A stretch of DNA of 64,000 bases from the NCBI GenBank assembly GCA_963989385.1, contig OZ022500.1, positions 117,779,842-117,843,841 of the forward strand. Reading direction: 5' to 3'. The notes beneath the pieces were generated by a model that did not search any database, had not been told where the DNA came from, and worked only from the letters and a program-made list of their open reading frames with translations. This DNA is from Ctena decussata. Taxonomy: Eukaryota > Mollusca > Bivalvia > Lucinida > Lucinidae. Both the position numbers and the translations under genes were made by a program. The first letter of the stretch is position 1, and every line of letters starts with the position of its first letter. Below, piece after piece: positions 1 through 10,301 of this stretch.

Positions 1-495
1 TTATTAGAGTAGGGGCGTTTATAAGGATTTATAAGGTAATCATCCCCGCGGTCTCCGCTAAATTTTAAATCAGTGAACTGCACATGTCGTGGCCAGAATG
101 CGATTGCTTTTCTTCAAGAAGGCTTATGTCAGCAGAAATACCTGCAATAACTGGTGAAGTAACTGTTAAAATCCGGCGTCGGCGTCGCAAGAAATTGTGC
201 CCCCGCATTGGAAAGTGACGTAAGCAGGTCGCCTATACAGTCTGTAAATATGTACCATCCGCAGTTTGTAATTGCGTCTAATATACCTGCAGAAATACAA
301 GAAATTATGGTTAAACAAACCACAAAACAGCACGCAGATTATAAATTTAATGTCTCCTGCACATTGTATAACCTTGCAGACCGAAACTGATATTCAAGTA
401 AATGGGTACAGCTCAAATATCCCCGCTATTATTTCAAAGGGAAAAAACTTTTTATAACTTCTTTTTTGCTACATTGGACAACATAGCACATTAAA
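1..495. other. Intergenic or intronic sequence, nothing recognised
   Basis: Only short open frames without protein-like composition or splice context are seen on either strand. No tRNA, inverted repeat or known transposon end was recognised. The reading frames at 208-457 overlap each other in two frames and look like chance. Confidence 0.5.
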
Positions 496-672
496 GTGGA
501 TGGATGGTTTGCAATTTTACGTCCTTTTCAACAGTATTTCAGTCATATCAGGACGATGGGACGATGATAATGAAAGGCTGTGTGCAATGGAACCCCGTTT
601 ACGGTAGGTTAAAATTCTCGACTCGACTCGAACCAGTAGGCCAGCGCTTAACCCACTGAGCTACCGGGGCTC
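496..672 (-). mobile_element. tRNA-derived SINE
   Basis: Read on the minus strand, the element starts with a tRNA-like head. It has an A-box-like run TAGCTCAGTGGGTTAAGC at about 662-643 and a B-box-like GGTTCGAGTC at about 633-622. A body follows that ends near a run of CATCCATCCAC. A diverged relative with the same body is at 43.62-43.79 kb. RNA polymerase III promoter boxes of this kind define tRNA-derived SINEs. A functional tRNA is excluded because no 3' half of a cloverleaf is present. Confidence 0.65.
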
Positions 673-893
673 CTAGGCCCGTTAAAAGCGAAGTCTCTTA
701 AAGGGGAAAATGCTTCTAGAGTAGCAAAATCTTTCCTTTAAAAGTTGCCCCTTGTCAGAAGGCAGACAAAGAAAGAAATGGCAGAATTCCTTTCCCTGAC
801 AGTATCCAATCACCTTAAATTTGTATGGTACATGTATATATAAAAAAAATCTGAAATCAGGTACTCTCAAGTATTTTTCCGCAAATGATTAAA

Positions 894-975
894 TTTGAGC
901 CACGACAAGACAAGACCAACAAAATGGCATGTGCGCCCAGCAAGACTCAGATCAGCCTGGGCATCCGCGGCTCAA
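894..975. mobile_element. MITE family A, copy 1 (internally deleted)
   Basis: Short copy of the fold-back family whose termini read TTGAGCCRCGACACGAG and its inverse. Here the left end and first stem are present, and the copy then jumps to the right terminus CGCGGCTCAA, so most of the internal palindrome is missing. Fuller copies of about 240 bp are at 6.4, 34.6, 43.2, 49.0 and 60.7 kb. Confidence 0.7.
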
Positions 976-1081
976 TTGAGTGTTCATGTGTATTAGTCCT
1001 TTTCAAAGTACTAAAGTCCCTTTAGACGTTCTCTTTCCAAAGTTGAATGGTTTGTCTTCAGAGTTCCATGCAGTGTCATAC

Positions 1082-2966
1082 CTGTAGGGTTCGAACATGC
1101 GTATCTAGTGGATACTTTGTTAGCATTCAGGTCAACAATTCTGGCGAGTCCCGTTGATGAGCACTGTCCGACGGCATTGGTGTAGCAGGCGATTGAGCAT
1201 TCTGCAGAACTTAAAATATACACAATACGAGACATAATTAGCCATTTGCACTGGTACTATTTAAAAGAAAGTGTCAGTCGTGTACTGTGATCTACACAGT
1301 CTATTTAACAAGGACTCCTACCTTACCTTACCTTACCTTACCTTACCTTACCTTACCTTACCTTACCTTACCTTACCTTACCTTACCTTACCTTACCTTT
1401 CTATCTATCTAAGCTTCGTCTGCACTGCTTGTCAATGTCTGTTTAATGTGGGACATTGATCATCACTCTGGTCTGGCATTCAACAGAGGCAATGGAGGCA
1501 ACGTTCTATAAAACTCGATTGTTTTCGCATACATCTCAATTCTGTTTTAAGCATGACAACTCGATTGTTTTCGCATACTTCTCAATTCAATTTAAAATAT
1601 CATACTTATGGACCCGATAGCTTGCTAGACCTTTTCGTCAGACCAGAATTTCGAATAAATTTCGTCTGGTATAAATACTTTCTAAAATAAGTTGTTTCAC
1701 CAATTTGTTGTCATGGTTGTTGTAACCCGAAAATTGTTTCCGAGCATTTCTTGAATACGCACATCAATTCACCAGGCCGTTTGATTCCTATTACAAGAAC
1801 CGGGGATCGGATGGTCCGTGAGACTATACTTCTAAAGCAAACTTACCCTGATGAGAGTAACAAGCAAGTTTCCTGTTCGTTGTCTTCGCTGCCTGTGTTA
1901 AATATTCACCAGTGTGAAGCATAAATGGGTTACCTTTACATACAATGGACAGAGATTCGCACAAGGACAGTTTAGCATCACAAACCGCAGTGTGCATAAA
2001 GGTTCACATAATGAAAATAAAAATTTTGAAATACTTATTTAGGCGATGTGCAATGACGATTCCTGCTAATCTGTAATACAACAGCCATGCAGTGCTGGCG
2101 TGGGAGGATTCGTGAAAAATAAATCAAAACAAATAAATAAGTAAAAACATAACAACAACAACAAAAAAAAAAAAAACAAATAAAAAAGGAAATGACTTTA
2201 TATATGAACATTATGCTTACTGCCAAACCCTTTTATTTATCCCACTGTATTACTGTATATGTATGTCAGGCATAACTTACCTTGCACACACAACCCGTTG
2301 TGTTCATACTTCCATGAGCCTCGGAAAAATATAATTACACAAAATTTTAAAATTATTTTGAGCATCATTTTCGATTTGTAAAAGCAACATTTGTGAAATA
2401 TACGACGAAAAGTTGTCATTAATCATAATGCATGGACAATGCCATACATCCGTGTTCCAGATAGCAAGTATTAACGGGGATAATTTCGGGATAATTTCAT
2501 TATTCCTCCAAGGCGGTTTTAATGAAGGGTCACAACATAGGTTTTTGTTAAGAAATAAGAAAAAAAATCTTAGAATTATTCTCAAAAACTCATCTTATCT
2601 GAAGCTTTGCATACATTGATAAACAACACATAGTGCATATATATTCAACTCTCGATATCTCGAAAAATGATATCTCAAAGTACCTCTTATATCAACGAAT
2701 ATAGTTTGGACACATTCCCTGTTTTTTTAATTACATTTCAACTCCTGTTATCTCAAACTACTGATATCTCAAAGTAAATTTTCTGGGACCAGAAAATTTA
2801 CTCTGAGATATCAATAGTTTGGGATGAACTCCAACTTTGAGATATCGAGAGTTGACTGTGGTACTTGAACGTAACTTACTCGCACATATGAGTTATAAGA
2901 TTCTTTGTGTCATTTGGGCTTGCAATGTTTGTGCTTCCAATATTTAATGAATAGCATTTGGAGAGT
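1082..2966 (-). CDS. Possible exons of a cysteine-rich protein
   Basis: Four short minus-strand stretches are bounded by AG and GT and keep one frame when joined. They are 2966-2880 (donor GTAAGT), 2308-2281 (donor GTAAGT), 1892-1847 (donor GTAAGT) and 1201-1082 (donor GTATGA). The joined reading is rich in cysteine, with residues such as GCVCK, CYSHQECSIACYTN and GQCSSTG. The last exon is 120 bp with phase 1 at both ends. I do not recognise the domain; a small extracellular disulfide module would fit. No start, no stop and no further exons were found, and the acceptors of the 2308 and 2966 exons are weak. The whole model may be chance. The strongest single piece is 1201-1082, which has a clean acceptor and donor and four cysteines in 40 codons. 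Confidence 0.3.
1317..1399. repeat. (CCTTA)n pentanucleotide microsatellite
   Basis: About 16 perfect or near-perfect tandem copies of CCTTA. It lies between two candidate exons on the minus strand, so it would be intronic if those exons are real. Confidence 0.95.
2646..2857. mobile_element. MITE family E, copy 1
   Basis: Terminal inverted repeat of the form AACTCTCGATATCTCGAA on the left and TTTGAGATATCGAGAGTT on the right, with an internal self-complementary stretch around 2775-2805. A second copy of the same family lies at 48.71-48.92 kb. No coding capacity. Confidence 0.75.
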
Positions 2967-3208
2967 CTGCTGACTAGAGCCTTCGGAGAACAGTCTACGG
3001 GAGCGGCATGACCTATGTCGACCTCAGTGACGAGTAGATACGAGAAAACTGAAATATGATAAACAGTTGATTAATTACAAATTATCCTTCTATGGCATAC
3101 ACATATATTTATATACATATATATATTTGGGAGAAGACCACATAAAGGCTGCTTGGCAGTAAAGGTGGTGTTTATTACTAGAAATGTTAATTAGAATGCA
3201 TAATGAAC

Positions 3209-3642
3209 AGTCAGGTACATAACCTTTAAAAGTTAAAAAATATATAACTTGAAGCAGTTATAATTTTTTGTGACTATAGCCTGTTTAAGTTAAAGTGTCT
3301 TTTTTCACCTTCATATTCTGGAGATACAGCAATTTTTATAGACAGTTGGGTAATATTCCCTGAAAGATCTCTTACATAACTTTATGATTAAGCAATAAAA
3401 TTCTGTACACATCGTCTAGAAATTGGTACGCAAGGCCCTTGAAGATCAGGAAATTAGCTACTTTTTAACTTACAACAGTTATTTATTTGGAGATTGCAGA
3501 TCTGACCTTGGCCTAAATAATTTCAGACATAACCTAAATAAGTTATTTTCTGCAGCCTCACTTTGAAATTAGTGGTAAATAGGATAATTCTAACTGCTTC
3601 AAGTTATATTTTTATTAACTTTTAAAGGTTATGTACCTGACT
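3209..3642. mobile_element. TIR element of about 434 bp
   Basis: The left end carries AGTCAGGTACATAACCTTTA and continues about 50 bp. The right end (3589-3642) is its inverted match, ending TTAAAGGTTATGTACCTGAC. The arms are about 50 bp and the interior has no reading frame. Non-autonomous DNA transposon by structure; superfamily not determined. Confidence 0.7.
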
Positions 3643-4092
3643 GATGAATATCAAAACTAACGATTCAAACAACACCACAGGCACCGAGGCGAAGCAACTG
3701 CCAAGCAACAACAAAGACAAAATGGAATACAGTACAATAAAACAGTATCCATTACTGTTAGCTGTGTATGGTCATAATCTGTTATGAGGAAGACAATACA
3801 TGTACAATGAGAGGCTATACCTAGGTACATGTAGAAGCAAAATCAATGTACAGATACAAAATAAATGTTGGTACATGTCATCCTATACGTATTGAAATGT
3901 GATAATGGATAAAATATGCAATCATTCTTAATAAAGAAAAAAAATCAAATTAACATTAAATGCTGTATGCCTCTAGAACATTGAGAAAAGGAAATTGTGT
4001 ACAAAAAAACAATTTTAACTTGAATGATGGACAAGTGAGAACCTAGAATTTCCAAGTCCCATCAAGTGCCAGAAATCAGAGATCTCTATTAT
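3643..4092. other. Unique spacer, nothing recognised
   Basis: AT-rich sequence without coding signal or repeat structure that I can see. Confidence 0.4.
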
Positions 4093-4434
4093 CACAGGGT
4101 ATAATCGATTCCGCCAATTTTCGCTTCCTGCAGAGACTGTACGTCATATCTGGCTTCCTGTCTGTCTGTCCTGACTGTCCGCGAACTCTTGCTTCCTGCC
4201 GAGACTTCTGTACATGATAAATGGCTTCCTGCAGAGACTGTCCGCGTGATTCTGCTCTCTGCCGAGGCTCTCGGCAGGTAGCAGAGTCATGCGGACAGTC
4301 TCGGCAGGAACTATTTCTCGAGGACAGTAGTCTCTGCAGGAAGCAAGAGTTCGCGGACAGTCTTTGCGGAAGCCAAATATGACGGACAGTCTCTGCAGGA
4401 AGCGAAAATTGGCGGAATCGATTATACCCTGTGA
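4093..4434. mobile_element. Palindromic MITE filled with sub-repeats
   Basis: The termini are inverted copies of CACAGGGTATAATCGATTCC. The whole 342 bp is close to a palindrome. The arms are built from imperfect copies of CTTCCTGCAGAGACTGTCCGCG in both orientations. It lies just outside the 3' side of the DIRS-like element described next. No coding capacity. Confidence 0.75.
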
Positions 4435-4518
4435 TTATTCATGTTCATAAAATACAATTATACCACAACTGTCAGAAATACTAAATGAACCGTAAACACT
4501 CAATTACTGAACATGTGA

Positions 4519-5228
4519 TTAATTAGCAGGCCCTCGAGCATCAAGGTAGCTAGAAAAAAAAAATCCCATGGCCTCTGAAACTCTGTACAGATGCACTAAC
4601 TCAGGCATAATGTATCCCTGATAACAAGACGATGCCCAGTCACCAATTGCACAGATGTCACTGTCAGAACACCCAGCCGCAGATGCTAAGGATGCAACCC
4701 CACGACGCAGGCTATGAAACGAATAGTTGAGTGGACTCAGTCCACAGTGGAGGAAGATTTTCCGAATCAAGGTGTCAATGTCCGATTTGGAAAAAGGGGA
4801 CAAAGAATTTGATTTTGATGGAAGGCCAAAGGCAGGGTCATCTGGCAAAGCAGGAAGCCTGTGTAGCATGTGAGAATAAGCTAAGACTGGGCCCGAGGTT
4901 ATAAAACTTTTTTCATGCTCAGCTGAGTTGAGCATGAAATTTTACCTGCTAATAAATAGCAAATTACTGATAAGTACGGTTGTTTTCTTGCCCAGTTTGG
5001 CTGAGTATGAAATTTTCTCCGCTTATGAATATGAAAATGCCAACATTAGTTGGCATTTTCATATTTATCAGCAGAGAAAATTTCATGCTCAGCTGAGTTG
5101 AGCATGAAAAAAGTTTTATAACCTCGGGGCCAGGGCAAAGTCTTGCTAAGGGTAAGCGAGATCAATGAATTGCTATGCACTTGATTATGATGTTGTTTGG
5201 TTTTTGACCACTTTACATTGATAATCAT
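4519..5228 (-). pseudogene. DIRS tyrosine recombinase, broken by a MITE
   Basis: The upstream part (5228-5128) reads VKWSKTKQ then LPWP, a segment usual in DIRS recombinases. The downstream part (about 4892-4519) continues with the catalytic C-terminus. It contains HSLRR (the HxxR pair), GDWAS at the position of the second His/Trp, and YQGYI carrying the nucleophilic tyrosine. A fold-back MITE at 4893-5127 sits between them. Apart from that insertion the catalytic residues of the C-terminal half are still readable, so this domain decayed late. Ends at a stop near 4519. Confidence 0.75.
4893..5127. mobile_element. MITE family F, copy 1 (in DIRS recombinase)
   Basis: Starts CCGAGGTTATAAAACTTT and ends with the inverse AAAGTTTTATAACCTCGG. 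The interior holds two nested hairpins built on CATGCTCAGCTGAG and TGCCAACATTAGTTGGCA. Related copies are at 45.91-46.23 kb and, with a different interior, at 21.57-21.71 kb. Confidence 0.8.
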
Positions 5229-5443
5229 TCCCTCACTGGTGAAACATATGTCTCCTCTGATGAGCTGCTAATTGATATTGAAAGATTTTCTTGATGAATT
5301 TGCAAATTGCGACTTTCTCAACATGGCAAAAAAATGCATTTGATGGACATGTCTAAGTCATAATACTGAGGCAACACATGTACTTCATAAGATTGCACCG
5401 GGAGTAAGGAATTGAACTTCTCTTTGATAGTATCTGATAAAGA

Positions 5444-5830
5444 TCAACGCGAGAGAAGATCAGGCAAACGATTTTCCGTTGTAGAGATATGTACACCCTT
5501 AATTTGTGTATTTCCCCTTGCACATGTGAGCCAAATGTTCCGTGCTATGCATACCATCATTTTGTCTCTACACCTACCAGTATTAAGCAAGGAAATACAA
5601 GAAGCATTTTCACAATGCACTACAATCCTCTTGTTCTTAATACTATCATCCCATGTTTGTAAGGCAACCAAGATTGCCAGTAATTCATAGACACATTTAT
5701 GTTGTCCGAACCATGTATCTGGAATCCTATCATGGAACAACTGCAAGCCAGAAGGTTAGTGGTACACTCCACCGATACCGACAAGGGTCGAATCAGTGGC
5801 CAGAATCTGATCAGGTGCACACCACTCATC
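5444..5830 (-). pseudogene. DIRS RNase H domain fragment
   Basis: The minus-strand reading includes ELLAILVALQTWDD, IVVHCENAS and ENRLPDLLSR. These match in order the E, the DNA-type loop (here E replaces the usual D in VHCDNA) and the final D-containing helix of retroelement RNase H. It follows the reverse transcriptase on the same strand and precedes the recombinase. The changed aspartate suggests decay, or a sequence variant. Confidence 0.65.
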
Positions 5831-6403
5831 CACCGGCACAGCAGTACGTCCGTTATAAGACTCCATAAACCGCAAGAACCACTTTAGATCTTTTTTGTTT
5901 CACTATTTAAATTGATGTGATGATAATTCCGCTTTACACTTCTTAACAACTCTAGCAGGCGTGAGATGAAAAGGCTCCCAGATCTCACACAATCGGCGAT
6001 ATATGACAGCTTTCCAAAGATGGATTCTAACTGCTTTTTCGTAATAGTTTTACGTGTCATAACCTGATCTATACTGCACCTGATTTCGTCTAATTTCGCC
6101 TGCGGAATAGAAATGGCCATACTTTCCGTGTCAAACTATTTGCCTAGGAATATCATATTTGTAGAAGGAGAGCTGCATTTTTCTTGTGCCACAGGAAAGC
6201 CAAGTTGTTCGATCAATTTTATTAAAGATGTGCAACCCTCATCTGCTTTTGCTGCATATTTTGCTGATCCAATGCCATCTATATAGTTAACTCCATCAAA
6301 TCCCATGTTCCTGTACATATACGTACATCAAGACATTTGTTGTGCGTTGAGCCGCCTTGGCTCCTGTACGAATACCAAAAGGCATCTTGGTATCAAAATA
6401 CAT

Positions 6404-6643
6404 TTGAGCCACGACGCGAGAAAAACAACAATGTGGTTGTGCGGCAAGCGCAGACTCAGACCAGCCTGGGTATCCGCCCAGTCTGATCAGAGTCTTCGCT
6501 GTCCGCGTGGAGCTAGCTTAGACCCTTGGCTTACCTTTAAGCGCAAAGCGAAGACACTGATCAGAATGGGCGAATGCCCAGGCTGATCTGAGTCTGCGCT
6601 GGACGCACAACCACATTGTTGGTTTTCTCGTGTCGCGGCTCAT
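6404..6643. mobile_element. MITE family A, copy 2 (in DIRS reverse transcriptase)
   Basis: Full-length fold-back copy. The outer arms are TTGAGCCACGACGCGAGAAA and the inverse TTTTCTCGTGTCGCGGCTCA. The inner palindrome contains CCCAGTCTGATCAGAGTCTT. It interrupts the polymerase reading frame of the DIRS remnant, so it inserted after that element. Confidence 0.85.
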
Positions 6644-6659
6644 TTTATTCTACCAAGTC

Positions 6660-6780
6660 AATCCAAGTCAATGAAAGTCAAAGGGATCAACAGGCAACCA
6701 GCGGTAACAAGTCAAAGGGATCAACAGGCAACCAGCGGTAACAAGTCAAAGGGATCAACAGGCAACCAGCGGTAACAGCG
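6660..6780. repeat. 41-bp tandem repeat, about 2.6 copies
   Basis: The unit AAGTCAAAGGGATCAACAGG plus CAACCAGCGGTAAC and its extension repeats head to tail between two MITEs inside the DIRS remnant. Confidence 0.85.
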
Positions 6781-6819
6781 TTTGATGTCGACTTTGTATA
6801 ACAAGCACAAAAGGGCCCT

Positions 6820-7047
6820 TAGCCCGTATTCATAAAGCCACTTAAGTCGTTGCTATGCGGTTGCTAGGGCTAAATATCTATAAAGGAGATTCCCTACAAC
6901 AATGAAATTTGGTCTGGAGGAACAGTCTTAGTTAGTAAGACTGTTCCTCCAGACCAAATTTCATAGTTGTAGGGAATCTCCTTCAAAGAAATTTAGCCTT
7001 AGCAACAGCATATCAACCACTTAAGTCGTTTTATGAATACGGCCCCT
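6820..7047. mobile_element. MITE family B, copy 1 (in DIRS reverse transcriptase)
   Basis: Fold-back element with outer arms GCCCGTATTCATAAAGCCAC and the inverse near 7015-7047. The central stem is an almost perfect palindrome around GAGGAACAGTCTTAGT. A second copy lies at 29.90-30.12 kb. Confidence 0.85.
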
Positions 7048-7599
7048 GGTCATTGATTAACTTGATTAAGTGATCTGTCGCAGGATAATGTAACTTGTGT
7101 GGATCACCTAGGTATGTATCTTTAGGAATTCCGTCATTAACAGATGTACCAACAGGAAATGATAGATCCATAACTGTACGACGTTCCAGGCTGTCCTTTT
7201 TTGGAACAGAAGACAAGGGAGAAATTGCTATGGGAATATCAAATGGATTTTCATCAAAGGGGCCTGTTATGGCCCCATATGACAGCTCTTTGCGAATATA
7301 CTCATCAATGTGTTCACTGAACTGTAAAGCTAATTTATGATTCCTGGTAACAGTGATAGGTAAATACTCCCTTGTATAACCCAAGGGCCAACCGTAAGTT
7401 AAGAATTCAACAAGTTCACTGTCCTGATATCCCATTATTAGTTCATGCCACAAGCCAATGTTCATAGTGGATGGGACAAGTAATTTTTTCCCTTTGAAAT
7501 TTGGGAACTATAAACAGTGTTGTGAAGATCGATAGGTTCTGAATCATTGTCCCATATACAGTTAGCAGACTCAATGTTCCCAAATTTGGAATGTATAGT

Positions 7600-7740
7600 T
7601 TCAGTATAGTTGACTCCGCTTGCCCAGAGTTATTGGGCAGTCAGCTGTCTTGTTTAGGGGTGTTTTGTTTCTGACCACTACAGTCTTTCGAAGCATGATG
7701 AGCTGTGAATTTGCGTTTAAGCCAACACTGACTACAAATC
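7600..7740 (-). pseudogene. DIRS gag-like Cys/His cluster, 3' part
   Basis: The minus strand reads ICSQCWLKRKFTAHHASKDC, a CxxC...HxxxxC arrangement like the zinc-binding cluster at the end of DIRS gag proteins. Its 5' half (QYCASFQ) lies at about 14.93 kb, on the other side of the 7.1-kb insertion. This is the main reason to treat the two flanks as one interrupted gene. Confidence 0.6.
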
Positions 7741-7984
7741 GAGGGCTCGGCGCGAAAGGGTTGTAACTGCATTTTATGAAATTGTTCAGGAAACACAAAA
7801 AACTTCATAAACTTTTTCTGCATCAAAGTTTTCCAACGCAAACAAGACATATAAGGTAAAATAACATTAGAATTAACTGTAATTTAAAATTTTGTACACA
7901 TCTTATTTCAAAATAGAGATATTTGTAATTTATTGAGATACAACCCTATTGCACCTGAAATGCTACACTAACTAGATACTATTC

Positions 7985-8150
7985 TCGGTGCGAAACAGTT
8001 GTAACTTGAGTTACAACTGTTTCACCCCAGAAATAGCATAGGAGATGTATATTTTCATCAGGGTGAAACTGTTGTAACTTGAGTTACAACTGTTTCACCC
8101 TTTAAATGCATAGAAAATGTTACGATTTTATCAGTGCGAAACAGTTGTAT
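7985..8150. repeat. Subterminal hairpin repeats of the 7.1-kb transposon
   Basis: Three copies of GAAACAGTTGTAACTTGAG facing its inverse form short hairpins just inside the left end. The matching right-side set is at 14645-14695. Subterminal repeats of this sort are typical transposase binding sites; that role is inference. Confidence 0.6.
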
Positions 8151-8244
8151 ATCATTTTGGAATAACATTACATAAACATTTCCCTGAAAATTAATATTTC
8201 AACAAGGCATCGCAGGCGATACAAATCCCCTCACACAAGACTAC

Positions 8245-9205
8245 TTGCTCGAAATATTGTCATACCCTACATTTGTGTGAAGTTATTTTAAAATCCATGA
8301 TGAAATGTAGGCGCTAGACCGATGACAAAGTTTTTCAAAAAATAGCTACAGTGACCTTGACCTTTTAAGTGCAGCACCCTGAAAGTCGAACTTGCTCGAA
8401 ATATTGTCATGCCCTACATTTGTGTGAAGTTATTTCAAAATCCATTGAGAAATATAGGCACTAGAGGGCTAACAAAGTTTTTCTAAAAAAAGCAACAGTG
8501 ACCTTGACCTTGAGAGCAGAACCCTGAAAGTCGAACTTGCTCGAGATATTGCCTTGCCCTACATTTGTGTGAAGTTATTTTAAAATCCGTTGAGAAATGT
8601 AGGCGCTAGAGCGATGACAAAGTTTTTCTAAAAATAGCCACAGTGACCTTGACCTTGGGCGCAGCACCCTAAAAGTCAAACTTGCTCGAGATATTGTCAT
8701 GCCCTACGTTTGTGTGAAGTTATTTCAAAATCCGTTGAGAAATGTAGGCACTAGAGCGATGACTAAGTTTTTCTAAAAATAGCCACAGTGTCCTTGACCT
8801 TGGGCGCAGCACCCTGAAAGTCGAACTTGCTCAAGATATTGTCATGCCCTACATTTGTGTGAAGTTATTTTAAAATCCGTTGAGAAATGTAGGCGCTAGA
8901 GCGATGACAAAGTTTTTCTAAAAATAGCCACAGTGACCTTGACCTTGGGCGCAGCACCCTGAAAGTCAAACTTGCTCGAGATATTGTCATGCCCTATGTT
9001 TGTGTGAAGTTATTTCAAAATCCATTGAGAAATGTAGGCGCTAGAGCGCTGACAAAGTTTTTCTAAAAATAGCCACAGTGACCTTGACCTTGGGCGCAGC
9101 ACCCTGAAAGTCGAACTTGCTCGAGATATTGTCATGCCCTACACTTGTGTGAAGTTATTTCAAAATCCGTTGAGAAATGTAAGTGCTAGAGCGATGACAA
9201 AAGGT
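8245..9205. repeat. 145-bp tandem satellite, about 6.6 copies
   Basis: The anchor TTGCTCGARATATTGTCATG recurs at 8245, 8392, 8537, 8682, 8827, 8972 and 9117. The spacing is 147 bp once and then exactly 145 bp. The later copies are nearly identical; the first is the most diverged. Confidence 0.95.
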
Positions 9206-9210
9206 GAACA

Positions 9211-9279
9211 TACGTACGTACGTACGTACGTACGTACGTATGTACGTACGTACGTACTTACGTACGTACTTACGTACGG
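9211..9279. repeat. (ACGT)n microsatellite
   Basis: About 17 tetranucleotide copies with a few ACTT/ATGT variants, directly downstream of the 145-bp array. Confidence 0.95.
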
Positions 9280-9394
9280 GACAAAACCTATATCCCCTCA
9301 CCACTTCGTGGTGTGAGGGGATAATAAGTCTTACAGTGCCTGTACGGATGTTCACAATGTATGAGTGTTCACAATGTTTGCGCTCATCAAGTTA

Positions 9395-10298
9395 AGCCCC
9401 AGTCACACATTCACGGTTCAGGCCACGGTTCACCACGGTTTCACAAACCGTAGCACACCGTCGTGATTCGTAGTAGCACCGTAGATGCATCCGTCGTGTT
9501 CCGTAATGATCCCTGGAGAACCGTGGTGATCCGGGAGTCGCTACGGAAGTTTTAAACTGTTTAAAACTTCCGTGGTGAACCGTGGTGACTTGTGGGCGTG
9601 GCCTAAACCGTAGCGCAACCGTAACAGAATCGTGCTCGTTCGTAGCGCTACCGTAGGTGCATCCGTGATTATCCCTGGCTTTCCGTCGATATTCGTGGAC
9701 AACCGTGGCATTTTTTTCACTTCGAAAACTCACTTTTTATTCAAATGAAATAAGTTCCCAGGCTCGAAGGTTTATGATCTTGGATTACTTTCCTTGTCAA
9801 TGCAAAATACCTACTCACAATTAATTTTCAGAATAAAATTTTTATTTGTAAACCGAAATTCAAAATTTTTGCTGCACATTTTACGAAAAATTTAGTATTA
9901 TATAATGTGATAAAAAACTTTCCTTGTCTACAAAAAAATTAAACATCATCAACAAAAAACATTATCATGACCACCTTTAAACCGTAGACAATCAGGAGCC
10001 CGTGGCGCTACCGGCTTGAGTCGTACTAGCACCGTATCGAACCGTAGTAGCATCGTAAGCTTCCGTAATGGGACCGTGGAATACCCTTGTTGTCCGTAAT
10101 GCTGCCGCCTTACACCGTCGTGAATTCGTAGATGATCCGTACAGACACCGTACAAACACCGTGAGAAACCTTAATGGAACCCTGGCAAACCGTAGTGATG
10201 CTGCATTTTGCTACGGTTCACCCCGGTTTGCCGTCTAGGTCAAACCGTGGTGAATCGTGGTAAACCGTAGCCTGAACCGTGAATGTGTGACTGGGGCT
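9395..10298. mobile_element. 904-bp TIR element with 10-bp periodic CCGT array
   Basis: The left terminus AGCCCCAGTCACACATTCAC is matched by an inverted copy at the right end. The flanks are TTA on both sides, a 3-bp duplication of the TWA type usual for PIF/Harbinger elements. Both arms are filled with CCGTAGT/CCGTGGT motifs spaced 10-12 bp apart, most often 10. There is no transposase. The Harbinger label rests on the duplication only. Confidence 0.7.
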
Positions 10299-10301
10299 TT
10301 A

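Larger units (their letters stand above)
5884..7465 (-). pseudogene. DIRS reverse transcriptase, interrupted and frameshifted
   Basis: The N-terminal part (7465-7048) contains YGAITGPF and KDSLERRTVMDLSFP, typical of DIRS-type polymerases. After the MITE at 6820-7047 and a tandem repeat, the reading resumes with MPFGIRTGAKAAQR near 6385. It then reads NYIDGIGSA near 6285, in the place of the YxDD box, and has the thumb-like segment at 6120-5884 with ESIFGKLSYIADCVRSG. MITE family A copy 2 (6404-6643) also sits inside. A frameshift lies near 6310. Not functional. Confidence 0.75.
8205..9325. mobile_element. pearl/Helentron-like non-autonomous element
   Basis: The order is: a left flank containing ATCCCCTCACAC, a tandem core of a 145-bp unit, an (ACGT)n microsatellite, and a right flank ending in the hairpin CCCCTCACCACTTCGTGGTG. 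A tandem core plus a tetranucleotide microsatellite between short unique flanks is the known plan of pearl elements of bivalves, considered non-autonomous Helentron relatives. The 3' hairpin fits a rolling-circle element. No Rep/helicase gene is present. Confidence 0.65.

Noticed and set aside
1271..1459. Open frame with repeated LTLPY
   Set aside because: It is the translation of the CCTTA microsatellite.
8245..9205. CRISPR-like array
   Set aside because: The 145-bp units are contiguous and near-identical without spacers; this is a satellite in an animal genome.
9134..9395. Open frames with VRTYVRTY repeats on both strands
   Set aside because: Translations of the ACGT microsatellite; no independent coding evidence.
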